Source: Prevotella sp. (lineage in GTDB: Bacteria > Bacteroidota > Bacteroidia > Bacteroidales > Bacteroidaceae). From it: a stretch of 64,000 nucleotides of DNA. Numbering within the stretch: the stretch's first letter is position 1; each line of letters opens with the position of its first letter. Below the pieces are notes generated by a model. That model saw only the letters and a program-made list of their open reading frames with translations. It was not told the origin of the DNA and did no database searches. Positions 29,500 through 39,571 of the stretch are shown piece after piece. The stretch is taken from NCBI GenBank assembly GCA_024695815.1, contig JAILHK010000047.1:1-64000 (forward strand), read 5' to 3'. Made by a program: the position numbers and the translations under genes.

Positions 29500-30990
29500 A
29501 TGGAATCAAAACTGGTCATTTACAATACGCTGACACGACAGAAAGAGCGTTTTGAACCACTCCATGCACCCAATGTCGGCATGTATGTCTGTGGTCCCAC
29601 CGTCTATGGCGATCCACACTTGGGCCATGCCCGTCCTGCCATTACCTTCGACCTGGTGTTCCGCTACTTGAAGCACCTGGGCTACAAGGTGCGCTATGTG
29701 CGCAACATCACCGACGTGGGCCACTTAGAGCACGATGCCGACGAAGGCGAGGACAAGATTGCCAAGAAAGCACGTCTGGAACAGCTCGAACCCATGGAGA
29801 TAGCACAGTACTACACCAACCGCTATCACCAGTATATGGATGCGCTGAACGTGCTGCGTCCTTCTATCGAGCCCCACGCCACTGGTCATATCATCGAGCA
29901 GCAGCAGCTGGTGCAGCAAATCATCGACAATGGCTTCGCTTACGAGAGCAACGGCTCTATCTATTTCGACATAGAGGCTTACAATAAGAAATTCAAGTAT
30001 GGCATCCTCTCCGGCCGCTCACTCGAGAACGTCAAGGACGCCAGCCGCGAGTTGGACGGCGTCGGCGAGAAGCACAACCAGGCCGACTTTGCCCTGTGGA
30101 AGAAGGCACAGCCTGAACACATCATGCGCTGGCCCTCACCCTGGAGCGACGGTTTCCCCGGCTGGCACTGTGAGTGTACGGCCATGGGTCGCAAGTATCT
30201 GGGCGAAGAGTTTGATATCCACGGTGGTGGTATGGACCTTATCTTCCCTCACCACGAGTGCGAGATTGCACAGGCGCAGGCCTCTATGGGTCATCCTGCC
30301 GTAAAATACTGGATGCACAACAATATGCTGACCATCAACGGACAGAAGATGGGTAAGTCATACAACAACTTCATCACGCTGGAACAGTTCTTCACAGGCA
30401 ATCATCCCCTGCTCGAGAAGGCCTACTCGCCCATGACCATCCGCTTCTTCGTGCTCTCTGCCCACTACCGTGGCACAGTGGACTTCTCTAACGAGGCCCT
30501 GCAGGCTGCCGAGAAGGGCTACGAGAAACTGATGAACGCCATCAGCGACTTGGAGCGCGTGCAGGTCAGCGACAAGTGTGATGCCGAGACCGAGAAGGTG
30601 GTTAAGAAACTGCGCCAGAAGTGCTACGATGCCATGAACGACGACCTGGCTACGCCACTCGTACTTAGCAACCTCTTCGAGGCTTGCACCGTGGTCAACA
30701 AGCTGGTTGATCACAAGGCCACCATCTGTGCCGACTGTCTGAAGGAACTAAAGGAGACCATGCAGCTCTTTGCCTTCGACATCCTGGGTCTGAAGTCAGA
30801 GAAGAGCGGTTCTAACGACGAGCGCGAGGCAGCCTTTGGCAAGGTGATGGACATGGTGCTGGAACTGCGTGCCAAGGCTAAGGCTAACAAAGACTGGGCC
30901 ACCAGTGACCAGATTCGCGATGCCCTTGCTGCAGCCGGTTTTGAAGTAAAGGATACGAAAGACGGCGTCACTTGGAAGCTGAACAAGTAA
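29500..30990 (+). CDS. cysS: Cysteinyl-tRNA synthetase
   Basis: [30 protein letters not shown] ... [38 protein letters not shown] ... [11 protein letters not shown] (KMSK-like). Confidence 0.96.
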   Translation: MESKLVIYNTLTRQKERFEPLHAPNVGMYVCGPTVYGDPHLGHARPAITFDLVFRYLKHLGYKVRYVRNITDVGHLEHDADEGEDKIAKKARLEQLEPMEIAQYYTNRYHQYMDALNVLRPSIEPHATGHIIEQQQLVQQIIDNGFAYESNGSIYFDIEAYNKKFKYGILSGRSLENVKDASRELDGVGEKHNQADFALWKKAQPEHIMRWPSPWSDGFPGWHCECTAMGRKYLGEEFDIHGGGMDLIFPHHECEIAQAQASMGHPAVKYWMHNNMLTINGQKMGKSYNNFITLEQFFTGNHPLLEKAYSPMTIRFFVLSAHYRGTVDFSNEALQAAEKGYEKLMNAISDLERVQVSDKCDAETEKVVKKLRQKCYDAMNDDLATPLVLSNLFEACTVVNKLVDHKATICADCLKELKETMQLFAFDILGLKSEKSGSNDEREAAFGKVMDMVLELRAKAKANKDWATSDQIRDALAAAGFEVKDTKDGVTWKLNK

Positions 30991-31008
30991 GTCCTGAACA
31001 AGTAAGTC
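30979..31008 (+). repeat. Perfect 15-bp tandem duplication spanning the cysS stop codon
   Basis: CTGAACAAGTAAGTC CTGAACAAGTAAGTC. Confidence 0.9.
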
Positions 31009-31025
31009 ACAGACTATCATCTCAT

Positions 31026-31066
31026 AAGGGGTTAGGTGTTTGCAAAACGTCACCTAACCCCTTTTT
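31026..31066 (+). terminator. Intrinsic terminator of cysS
   Basis: AAGGGGTTAGGTG-tttgcaaaacgt-CACCTAACCCCTT followed by TTTATT. Confidence 0.9.
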
Positions 31067-31171
31067 ATTGTGCCTGTTTTGCATATCAAAAGCAGCAGTT
31101 TCATCGCAAGAAAGTGGCACTATGATGATGCCTCAAAGGTAGGTTGCTTTTCGTAAAAAAAAATAAAAAAT

Positions 31172-31203
31172 TTTGGTTGTTTTTTCTAATTGCACTACCT
31201 TTG
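31172..31203 (+). promoter_or_regulatory. Bacteroidetes promoter upstream of the M16 peptidase gene
   Basis: TTTG (31172-31175), 20-nt spacer, TACCTTTG (31196-31203). Confidence 0.7.
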
Positions 31204-31281
31204 CATTATGAAGAAGGAAGCTGGTAAGCGTGGTACACCAGCAAAAATCCAGATAAACAGGTATTACATTTTTAGCAGAAA

Positions 31282-34149
31282 ATGAAACGAATTACTTTTC
31301 TTCTGACTACTATTTTGACAAGTGTGTGTGCTTATGCACAGTTGGATGTCAAGGAGTTGAAACTTAGTAATGGCATGACTGTATGGCTGAACGAGGATCA
31401 CTCCCAGCCGAAAGTCTTTGGAGCTGTTGTGGTGAAGGCTGGCGCAAAAGACTGCCCCAATACGGGTATTGCTCACTATTTTGAGCATATCATGTTTAAG
31501 GGTACTGACCGCATGGGCACAATTGACTACGAGAAAGAGAAGCCTTGGCTCGACAGTATTTCTGCGCAATACGAATTACTCAGTCAGACGAAGGATGAAG
31601 TTGCCCGTACACGTATTCAGAAACATATCAACGTACTAAGTCTAAAGGCTGCCAACTATGCGATACCCAATGAGTTCAGTCGGTTGATCGCAAAATATGG
31701 TGGCAGTGCTCTGAATGCCGGCACCGGTCATGACTTAACCTATTATCACAACTCTTTCCTACCGCAGTTCATAGAACAGTGGTGCTGGCTGAACTCCGAG
31801 CGACTCATCAAACCCGTGTTTCGCGGTTTTCAGGCTGAATTAGAGAATGTTTACGAGGAGAAAAACCGTGCTGCCGATGCCCTGGGCGATGCACAGGATA
31901 AGGTATTCAGTGCGGTATTTAAGACCCAGCCCTATGCCTATCCTATTCTTGGTTCTACGGAGAATCTGAAGAACCCGCGCTTGTCTGATATGGAGGCCTT
32001 TTTCAAGAAATACTACGTAGCATCAAATATGGGCCTGATTCTTTGTGGCGACATTAAGCCTGATGCAACGCTGATAGCATTGTTGGAGAAGACATTCGGA
32101 CGTGTACAGACTGGTCCTGCACCTGAGCGAGCAAAGAGCCCGATGCCTACGATTGCGGCTTGTGAGCGTGAGGAGGTGAAGCTGCCTATCCCGCTTGTTG
32201 GTGCCGAGGCCCTGATATTCAAGGCTCCTACAGAGTTTGAGGCAGATGCCAATGCGCTCGATTTGGCTAACAAACTGCTCTACAACGGTAAGGCAGGCCT
32301 TTTGGATTCGTTGGTCAACGAACACAAGTTGATGATGGCTGCGGCCATGAGTGCCTCACTGGATGATGCTGCAGGTTCTGGCATTGTGGTCATTCCCAAC
32401 CTCTTCGGCAAGATGAAAAAGGCTGAGGCTCGTGTGATGGAACAAGTCAAAAAGGTGATGGACGGTGATTTTACCGACGAGCAGATGGAAGCCCTGAAGC
32501 AAGAGATGCTGATGGAGGCAGAACAGAATATAGAAACGATTAGCAATCGCTCGGATGTGCTGATTGAAGCCTTCTCGAAAGGACGTAGCTGGAAAGATGT
32601 GCTTCAAAAGATGGAAGGTATTCGCCGACTGACGAAGGCCGACGTGGTGGCTGCGGCAAGGAAATATTATGGTGCCAACTATATCACTCTGGTCAAGAAA
32701 TACGGCACGTCGAAGAATGAGACACTGAAACAGCCGGGCTATAAGCCCATCAGTCCGAAAAATATAGATGCGAAGTCGGCCTTTGCCCAGCAGTTGGAGC
32801 AGGTGCCTGTCAAGAATACAGCAGTACGTACTGTTGACTTTAAAAAGGATGTAACAATCCTTCCTCTCAAATCTCAAGCTGTGTTGTATTACAAGGAGAA
32901 CCCCATCAATAACGTCTTTAGTTTTACCATCCGCTACAAGGATGGAGAACTGCACACACCAGCACTGAAAATCATGGCCGACTATCTGTCGCAGTTGGGC
33001 ACCGACTCACTGAAGAAACAGCAATTGGAACAAGCTTGGCAACGTATTGGCACCACGATGGAGATTGTGTCTGGCAACGTAAACTTCAGCATCAACCTCA
33101 CAGGTCCTGACAATCAACTGGTGCCTGCCCTGCAACTGTTGGCCCACTTCCTGCATTCGGCCAAGGGAGATTGCGATGCGCTCAAAGAGGTGAAGGATGA
33201 AGACAAGGTGGAGCGTAAGAGTTTCGGAAAACAGAAAGACGACGTATTGCGACCTGTGATACATCGTATCGCTGTTGGAGAAAAGTCGTCTTACCTCACG
33301 CAGATGAGTAGAAAGGAAGTGAAGTCTCTGACAGATGAAGCCCTGATGGCACTCTTCCATGACTTGCAGCAGTATGACTGCGAACTCTTCTACTGTGGTC
33401 GCCAGCCTCTGGCATATGTGGCAAATGAGTCGCAACGCATTCTTCCTTTGGCGCAGTGCACCAAGCCTCAGGCAGATACGTTCCGTCCTTTCCTTCAGTA
33501 TGATGCCCCTGTGGTCTATTTCTATCATGTGCCAAAGTCACGCCAGAACTATGTGGTTAGCTATGATGCCGTCGGGGCATTGCCTACACAGGAAGACCGT
33601 GCACAGTTCAAGCTCTGGGATGAGTATTTCGGAGGCAATATGTCGTCGATGCTTTTCCAGAATGTCCGTGAATTCCGCTCGCTAGCTTACTCCACGGGTG
33701 GAAGTGCTTTTACTTCAAGTCTTGCCCATCATCCAGATGCAGCACAATGTTATGTCACCATAACAGGCACACAAGCCGATAAGACATTGGAGGTGCTCTC
33801 AACCATAGACTCGCTGTTACAGCAGATGCCTATGAAGGAAAACAATCTGGAAGCCTCGCGTCAGAGCGTTGTCAACGACATCCAGAATGCTTATCCCACT
33901 TTCCGCACAGTGGGAGAATATGTAGCAAACCAACTGAGAGAAGGTTATTACTCGGATCCTCAGGCGGATATAGCCAAGGACATACCTGCTGTTACGTCTC
34001 AAGACATCCTGCAGTTCCATCAACAGCATATCGCAGCTAATAAAAATCGTGTATGGGTGGTTATTGGCGACAAGAAACTGACGGACATGAAGGCCCTTGC
34101 TCGTTTTGGGAAGGTCGTGGAACTGAAGAAAGAGGATGTGTATAGGTGA
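31282..34149 (+). CDS. M16 family (pitrilysin-like) metallopeptidase
   Basis: Two-lobe insulinase architecture with zinc motif HYFEHIMFKG (HxxEH) and signal peptide MKRITFLLTTILTSVCAYAQ. Confidence 0.93.
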   Translation: MKRITFLLTTILTSVCAYAQLDVKELKLSNGMTVWLNEDHSQPKVFGAVVVKAGAKDCPNTGIAHYFEHIMFKGTDRMGTIDYEKEKPWLDSISAQYELLSQTKDEVARTRIQKHINVLSLKAANYAIPNEFSRLIAKYGGSALNAGTGHDLTYYHNSFLPQFIEQWCWLNSERLIKPVFRGFQAELENVYEEKNRAADALGDAQDKVFSAVFKTQPYAYPILGSTENLKNPRLSDMEAFFKKYYVASNMGLILCGDIKPDATLIALLEKTFGRVQTGPAPERAKSPMPTIAACEREEVKLPIPLVGAEALIFKAPTEFEADANALDLANKLLYNGKAGLLDSLVNEHKLMMAAAMSASLDDAAGSGIVVIPNLFGKMKKAEARVMEQVKKVMDGDFTDEQMEALKQEMLMEAEQNIETISNRSDVLIEAFSKGRSWKDVLQKMEGIRRLTKADVVAAARKYYGANYITLVKKYGTSKNETLKQPGYKPISPKNIDAKSAFAQQLEQVPVKNTAVRTVDFKKDVTILPLKSQAVLYYKENPINNVFSFTIRYKDGELHTPALKIMADYLSQLGTDSLKKQQLEQAWQRIGTTMEIVSGNVNFSINLTGPDNQLVPALQLLAHFLHSAKGDCDALKEVKDEDKVERKSFGKQKDDVLRPVIHRIAVGEKSSYLTQMSRKEVKSLTDEALMALFHDLQQYDCELFYCGRQPLAYVANESQRILPLAQCTKPQADTFRPFLQYDAPVVYFYHVPKSRQNYVVSYDAVGALPTQEDRAQFKLWDEYFGGNMSSMLFQNVREFRSLAYSTGGSAFTSSLAHHPDAAQCYVTITGTQADKTLEVLSTIDSLLQQMPMKENNLEASRQSVVNDIQNAYPTFRTVGEYVANQLREGYYSDPQADIAKDIPAVTSQDILQFHQQHIAANKNRVWVVIGDKKLTDMKALARFGKVVELKKEDVYR

Positions 34150-34203
34150 GGATATACATAAGTTAAGAAATAGCCTGTAATACAAAGAAATATATTTTTT
34201 CTT

Positions 34204-34234
34204 TTTGCTATTCGCTGACTTCTTTGTACCTTTG
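34204..34234 (+). promoter_or_regulatory. Bacteroidetes promoter for the U32 peptidase gene, very close to its start codon
   Basis: TTTG (34204-34207), 19-nt spacer, TACCTTTG (34227-34234). ATG at 34239. Confidence 0.7.
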
Positions 34235-34238
34235 CATC

Positions 34239-35483
34239 ATGAATATGAAGGATTTTGAAATCATGGCTCCCGTGGGGAGCCGCGATTCGTTGGCTGCTGC
34301 CCTGAAGGCGGGAGCCGATTCGGTGTATTTTGGTGTGGAACAGTTGAACATGCGTTCGCATTCTGCCAACCATTTCACCATCGACGACCTGCGCGAGATT
34401 GCTGCTACGTGCAACGAGGCAGGCGTAAAGACCTACCTCACGGTGAACACCATCATCTACGGCGAGGACATCGAGACGATGCACCAGATTGTGGATGCTG
34501 CCGTAGAGGCAAAGATATCGGCAGTGATTGCCTGCGATATCGCTGTGATGACCTACTGTCGTCAGAAGGGCATGGAGGTTCACCTCTCTACACAGTTGAA
34601 TATCTCTAATGTAGAAGCGTTGAAGTTCTACGCTCAGTTTGCCGACGTCGTTGTGCTGGCCCGCGAGCTCCGTATGGACCAGGTAGCAGAGATCTACCGT
34701 CAGATAGAAGAACAAAACATCTGCGGCCCCAGCGGTCAGCAGGTGCGCATCGAGATGTTCTGTCATGGTGCTCTGTGCATGGCTGTCAGCGGCAAGTGCT
34801 ACTTGAGTCTCGACAATACGGGTCGTTCGGCCAACCGTGGCTCGTGCATGCAAATCTGTCGCCGTTCGTACCTGGTCACCGACCGTGAGACGGGCACCGA
34901 ACTGGAGATTGACAACAAGTACATCATGAGTCCTAAGGACCTAAAGACCATTCGCTTCATCGACAAGATGATGAACAGCGGCGTGCGCGTCTTCAAGATA
35001 GAAGGTCGTGCCCGCGGTCCCGAATATGTGCTCACCGTGGTGCAGTGCTACAAGGAGGCCATCCAGAGTGTGCTCGACGGCACCTTTACTGAAGAGAAGA
35101 AGGATGCCTGGGACGAGCGCCTGGCCACCGTCTTCAACCGTGGCTTCTGGGATGGCTACTACCAGGGACAGACTCTGGGCGAGTGGAACACCAACTACGG
35201 CTCAAGTGCCACCGAACGCAAGAAGTACATCGGCAAAGGCGTAAAATACTTCTCGAAGTTGGGCGTGGCCGAGTTCTCGGTAGAGGCCGGCACCTTCAGT
35301 GTAGGCGACAAGATGCTCATCACCGGTCCGACGACAGGAGCACTCTATGTGACCGTCGACGAGATTCACGATGACACCAGCAGCGTGGAGACTGCCCAGC
35401 AGGGCACACGCGTCAGCATCAAGGTACCCGAGAAGGTACGCCCCAGCGACAAGCTGTTCCTGATTGAGAAAGTTGAAAAATGA
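34239..35483 (+). CDS. U32 family peptidase
   Basis: MNMKDFEIMAPVGSRDSLAAALKAGADSVYFGVEQLNMRS ... EMFCHGALCMAVSGKCYLS ... NRGSCMQICRRSY: U32 signature. Confidence 0.92.
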   Translation: MNMKDFEIMAPVGSRDSLAAALKAGADSVYFGVEQLNMRSHSANHFTIDDLREIAATCNEAGVKTYLTVNTIIYGEDIETMHQIVDAAVEAKISAVIACDIAVMTYCRQKGMEVHLSTQLNISNVEALKFYAQFADVVVLARELRMDQVAEIYRQIEEQNICGPSGQQVRIEMFCHGALCMAVSGKCYLSLDNTGRSANRGSCMQICRRSYLVTDRETGTELEIDNKYIMSPKDLKTIRFIDKMMNSGVRVFKIEGRARGPEYVLTVVQCYKEAIQSVLDGTFTEEKKDAWDERLATVFNRGFWDGYYQGQTLGEWNTNYGSSATERKKYIGKGVKYFSKLGVAEFSVEAGTFSVGDKMLITGPTTGALYVTVDEIHDDTSSVETAQQGTRVSIKVPEKVRPSDKLFLIEKVEK

Positions 35484-35500
35484 GAATGGAGATTTAAGAT

Positions 35501-35920
35501 ATGACAATTAACGAACGTCAAGACGAGATTATTGAGGAGTTCAGTGACTTCGACGACTGGATGGACAAATACCAGTTGCTCATTGACTTAGGCAACGAGC
35601 AGGAACCACTGGACGAGAAATACAAGACCGAGAGCAACCTGATTGACGGTTGCCAGAGCCGCGTGTGGCTGCAAGCCGACTATGCCGACGGAAAGATTCA
35701 TTTCCAGGCCGAGAGCGACGCACTGATAGTGAAAGGCATTGTGGCTCTGCTCATCCGCGTGCTGAACGACCAGACGCCAGAGGATATCCTGAATGCCGAC
35801 CTTTACTTTATCGAAGAAATCGGACTGAAAGAGCACCTCTCACCCACCCGCAGCAATGGTCTGCTGGCCATGGTGAAGCAGGCCCGCATGTATGCGCTGG
35901 CCTTCAGTCAGAAAGCATAA
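35501..35920 (+). CDS. SufE family protein
   Basis: DEIIEEFSDFDDWMDKYQLLIDLG ... NLIDGCQSRVWLQADYADGKIHFQAESDALIVKGIVALLIRV. Confidence 0.9.
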   Translation: MTINERQDEIIEEFSDFDDWMDKYQLLIDLGNEQEPLDEKYKTESNLIDGCQSRVWLQADYADGKIHFQAESDALIVKGIVALLIRVLNDQTPEDILNADLYFIEEIGLKEHLSPTRSNGLLAMVKQARMYALAFSQKA

Positions 35921-35922
35921 GC

Positions 35923-37245
35923 TCAGTTGTTCTCATCGTAAGTATTGATGCGTTGCAAGTAGTAATCGCGAAAATCATCCCAATGATAATATGGGGCGAT
36001 ATCTGTGTTCAAAGGCAGAGTCGCCTCATTTTCGTTTAATAGAATCTTGAAAATCACATCCTTGTCCGAGGCATTCTTACGATAGAAAGCAAACTGAATA
36101 TTGGCCCCCATCGGCAATACCCGGTAGTCCACCCAGCCACGCTTCTCCAACTGGTCCAGCTCGCTGACCTGCTGGTCGTAGCCATCCAGTCCCAACAGGC
36201 AGACCAACGGCATGATCACCATCTCATGACCAAAGCGCAGTGTGCTGCCCGGATGTGCCATCTTGATACAACTGTCAGACTGCTGGATGATGCGGCGCAA
36301 CAAGTTGCGCTGCGAATAGGGCTGGTCGCCCCCGTCATACTGCGAGAATCCATTAGTCAGATACTGCAACACATTCTCCTTCTGCCAGTTTTCGTAAATC
36401 TCCTGATCGGTATAAAGGTCGTAGAAGGTCATCTCCTTGCGCAACTCCGAGCTCTGCAGGTTGGAAGCCAGACGGAACAGATGACGGTTCAGCTTCTCAC
36501 CGTCCACCTGATGTTCCAGATAGTCCTTATCATTAAACAGAGCGCCCACCATGCGCTGCCAGCGACGGCGTTTCTTGCAGAACGCATCGAAGGCCCGACG
36601 TTTCTGGGCCGACAAGCGCTCCGCCTGCAAGCCACTGTCCTGCTGGCACATATAATACATCTCGTGAAGACTGGCATCCTGATGGATGTCCAGTTTCTGG
36701 TTCAAGAGCAACAACTGCTGCAAGGCCACGCCCATGGCCAGCACCGTCTGTCCGTCGATGGTGCTATGAGCCTCGACATGCGCCCCATCGCCAAACACAG
36801 GGCGGAACCGGTCGAACATACGCGAGATGATGACACGCTGCTGCGACAGTCCCACCTCGGTCAGTTCGCCCCATCGCAAGTAAGCCTCAGCCTTCATTCG
36901 GCGAATACGGTCCAGCACATCCTTGCCCAGCGCGGTCAGCATACCTTTGTCGTCGGCCTCCGTCAGACAGTTCAGCGCATAGTCATAGTCAATTTTCTCC
37001 TCATGGTGATGCGATCCGAAATGACCATAGTGGCTGACATAGAACAAGCGTTTCCCTTCGGGCGCCGGTGTCTGCTTGCGCTGTCGTGGAATAGGATAGG
37101 CCAAGAACTCGCCACCCGACAGTCTGAGATTCTTCTTGAACTCCTCCTTGGGCGTCTGTATCTGTGGCTGTGGTTCTATCAGCAGTTGGGCCTTGACGTG
37201 AGAAGAAAGCATCGCCAGTGCCAACAGAAAAAACAGTTTTCGCAT
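35923..37245 (-). CDS. Histidine-type phosphatase family protein with altered catalytic motif
   Basis: Overall family pattern: YVSHYGHFGSHHH in the RHGxR position, LTALGKDVLDRIRRM, and a late FGHEMVIMPLVCLLGL (family HAE/HD region). Signal peptide present. Confidence 0.7.
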   Translation of the reverse strand: MRKLFFLLALAMLSSHVKAQLLIEPQPQIQTPKEEFKKNLRLSGGEFLAYPIPRQRKQTPAPEGKRLFYVSHYGHFGSHHHEEKIDYDYALNCLTEADDKGMLTALGKDVLDRIRRMKAEAYLRWGELTEVGLSQQRVIISRMFDRFRPVFGDGAHVEAHSTIDGQTVLAMGVALQQLLLLNQKLDIHQDASLHEMYYMCQQDSGLQAERLSAQKRRAFDAFCKKRRRWQRMVGALFNDKDYLEHQVDGEKLNRHLFRLASNLQSSELRKEMTFYDLYTDQEIYENWQKENVLQYLTNGFSQYDGGDQPYSQRNLLRRIIQQSDSCIKMAHPGSTLRFGHEMVIMPLVCLLGLDGYDQQVSELDQLEKRGWVDYRVLPMGANIQFAFYRKNASDKDVIFKILLNENEATLPLNTDIAPYYHWDDFRDYYLQRINTYDENN

Positions 37246-37364
37246 TGTTCTTAGTTATTGTTTGGTGCAAAAGTACAAAATTAATTAGAATTCTTGATGA
37301 AAGCATCTAAAAAAATTTGGTTATTCACGTTGTTTTCAGTAACTTTGCTCCAAAATTAAGGCAC

Positions 37365-38012
37365 ATGGCAAAGAATCAAGTTTGGCACGATGACTTCTGG
37401 CTGCTGCTACTGCAACTATACCTGAAGAAGCCTGTAGGCACAAAAGCGCTCTACAGCAAGGATATGGTGGACTTGAGCCTGGAACTGCACATTGCTCCAC
37501 AGGCGCTGCAAGCCCGCATGCATCAGATTGAAAGACTTGAGACACCCCTCTTGGAACGCCTGTGGGAGACCTACAGCGAGAGTCCGCGCCGCCTGCAGCG
37601 CGACGTCAGGATGCTGCACCAGATGAAAGACTTCGGTGCCGGCGATGCGTTCTATGACGGCGTCGAGATACAAGAGTCGTTCGAGAAAGACTTCCGTCCG
37701 CTGACCGAGAATGCACGACTGAAGCCCGTCATGCTGATACTGATACTCAACCTCTACTTCCAGCTGACCCCCGCCACCATGGTGGAAGAGACGCCCGAAG
37801 TTGCAGAGCTGGCCCGCCAGTTGAAGATTTTGCCTGCCGAGGTCGTCGCGGTGCTCATCACCTTTCAGTCGTGCGACCCCTACTTTACCAAAAGTGATGT
37901 TGAACCATCACCCCTCATGCCCGCCTGCCAACACATCTGGCACCGCTATGGCAACGGAGACCCCAACCAGCTTAACGAGCTGGCACAGGAACTGATGGCA
38001 TATTTCAAGTAA
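37365..38012 (+). CDS. Conserved hypothetical protein immediately upstream of rpoN
   Basis: Uninterrupted ORF from MAKNQVWHDDFWLLLLQLYLKKP, 4 bp from rpoN. No family recognised. Confidence 0.7.
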   Translation: MAKNQVWHDDFWLLLLQLYLKKPVGTKALYSKDMVDLSLELHIAPQALQARMHQIERLETPLLERLWETYSESPRRLQRDVRMLHQMKDFGAGDAFYDGVEIQESFEKDFRPLTENARLKPVMLILILNLYFQLTPATMVEETPEVAELARQLKILPAEVVAVLITFQSCDPYFTKSDVEPSPLMPACQHIWHRYGNGDPNQLNELAQELMAYFK

Positions 38013-38015
38013 ATA

Positions 38016-39560
38016 ATGGCTCAGATTCAGACTCAAGAACAACGACAAGAACAGCGTTTGCAGCAATCCATCTCGCAGCAACAGTTGTTGAATTCACAAC
38101 TGGTGGAGCTACCCCTTCAGCAATTCATTGAACGGGTCAACACCGAGATGCACGACAACCCTGCCCTTGAGCAACAGACCGACGAGCCCGAATTTCCCGA
38201 AAACACCGATCTTAACGACAGTCTCGACACACAGGACCATGCCGATGAGGACTATGATAGCCTGCGCGAACGCGAAGAGCGCCAGGACGCACTCGATGCG
38301 GCCCTAGAGAGCTTTGGTCGCGACGACGAAGACTTGCCCGTCTATTCCGGCAACCACTATAATGCCGAAGAGCGCGAAGACCAACCTTTCGTTGCCAGCG
38401 AGACCTTCTACGACACGCTGCTTCAGCAGGTCAGCGAGCTAGAGCTCAACGACCAGGAACGCTATGTCATGGAGTATCTGATTCGTTCACTGGCCGACGA
38501 TGGTCTGCTACGCACCCCCATCGACAATATTGTCGAGGAACTGGCCATCTATCACAACATAGACCTCAGCACAGAAGATGTAGAGAAGAGTCTCCGCCAA
38601 CTGCAGCAACTGGACCCGCCGGGCATTGGTGCCCGCGACCTACAGGAATGCCTGCTACTGCAAGTGGAGCGCAAATTCGCTGAAGACACCAACAACGGAG
38701 CGCCGCAAGACAAGCTCGACATGGACCAGCTCATGCAGCGCGTCCTGGAACAGCACTTCGACGATTTCAAAAACCGCCATTGGGAGAAGTTGCAGAAAGA
38801 CCTCCTGATCAGCTCTCAGCGCATGGAAGAGCTGACGCGTGAGCTGCGCCATCTCAACCCGCGTCCCGGTGCATCCATGAGCGAGACCATCGGTCACTCC
38901 ATCCAACAAATCACCCCCGACTTTATCGTTGACACACAAGACGACGGCACCGTCACCTTCTCGCTGAACAATAGCGAGATACCACAGTTGCAGGTGTCGC
39001 CCTCGTTTGCCGAACTGCTGAAGGAATACCAGAGCAACAAAGACACCATGTCGCGCCAGATGAAGGAAGCCCTGCTCTACACCCGTCAGAAGGTGGGCGC
39101 CGCCCAGAGCTTCATCGACGCCATCAAGATGCGCCACCGCTCTATGACCCTCACCATGAAGGCCATCATCCAGCTGCAGCACCCCTTCTTTGTCGAAGGC
39201 GATGAGACCTTGCTGCGCCCCATGAAATTGAAAGACGTGGCCGAGAAGACCGGTCTGGACATCAGCACCATCTCTCGTGTGTCCAACTCTAAATATGCCC
39301 TGACACGCTGGGGCACCTTCCCCCTGCGCTATTTCTTCAGCGAAGGCTTCACCACCCAGAATGGCGAGGAGCTGTCCACGCGCGTCATCAAAGCCGTACT
39401 CCGTGAGATTATCGACGAGGAGGACAAGCGCAAGCCCCTTGCCGACGATGTGCTCTGCAAGCTATTGGCCCAGAAGGGCTACCCCATAGCCCGCCGCACG
39501 GTGGCCAAATACCGCGAGATGCTGGGCATACCCATTGCGCGTTTAAGAAAGTCTAATTAG
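38016..39560 (+). CDS. rpoN: RNA polymerase sigma-54 factor
   Basis: QQQLLNSQLVELPLQQFIERVNTEMHDNPALE (region I) ... LKDVAEKTGLDISTISRVSNSKYALTRWGTFPLRYFFSEG ... GYPIARRTVAKYREMLGIPIARLRK (RpoN box). Confidence 0.96.
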   Translation: MAQIQTQEQRQEQRLQQSISQQQLLNSQLVELPLQQFIERVNTEMHDNPALEQQTDEPEFPENTDLNDSLDTQDHADEDYDSLREREERQDALDAALESFGRDDEDLPVYSGNHYNAEEREDQPFVASETFYDTLLQQVSELELNDQERYVMEYLIRSLADDGLLRTPIDNIVEELAIYHNIDLSTEDVEKSLRQLQQLDPPGIGARDLQECLLLQVERKFAEDTNNGAPQDKLDMDQLMQRVLEQHFDDFKNRHWEKLQKDLLISSQRMEELTRELRHLNPRPGASMSETIGHSIQQITPDFIVDTQDDGTVTFSLNNSEIPQLQVSPSFAELLKEYQSNKDTMSRQMKEALLYTRQKVGAAQSFIDAIKMRHRSMTLTMKAIIQLQHPFFVEGDETLLRPMKLKDVAEKTGLDISTISRVSNSKYALTRWGTFPLRYFFSEGFTTQNGEELSTRVIKAVLREIIDEEDKRKPLADDVLCKLLAQKGYPIARRTVAKYREMLGIPIARLRKSN

Positions 39561-39571
39561 TCATCATCAGG

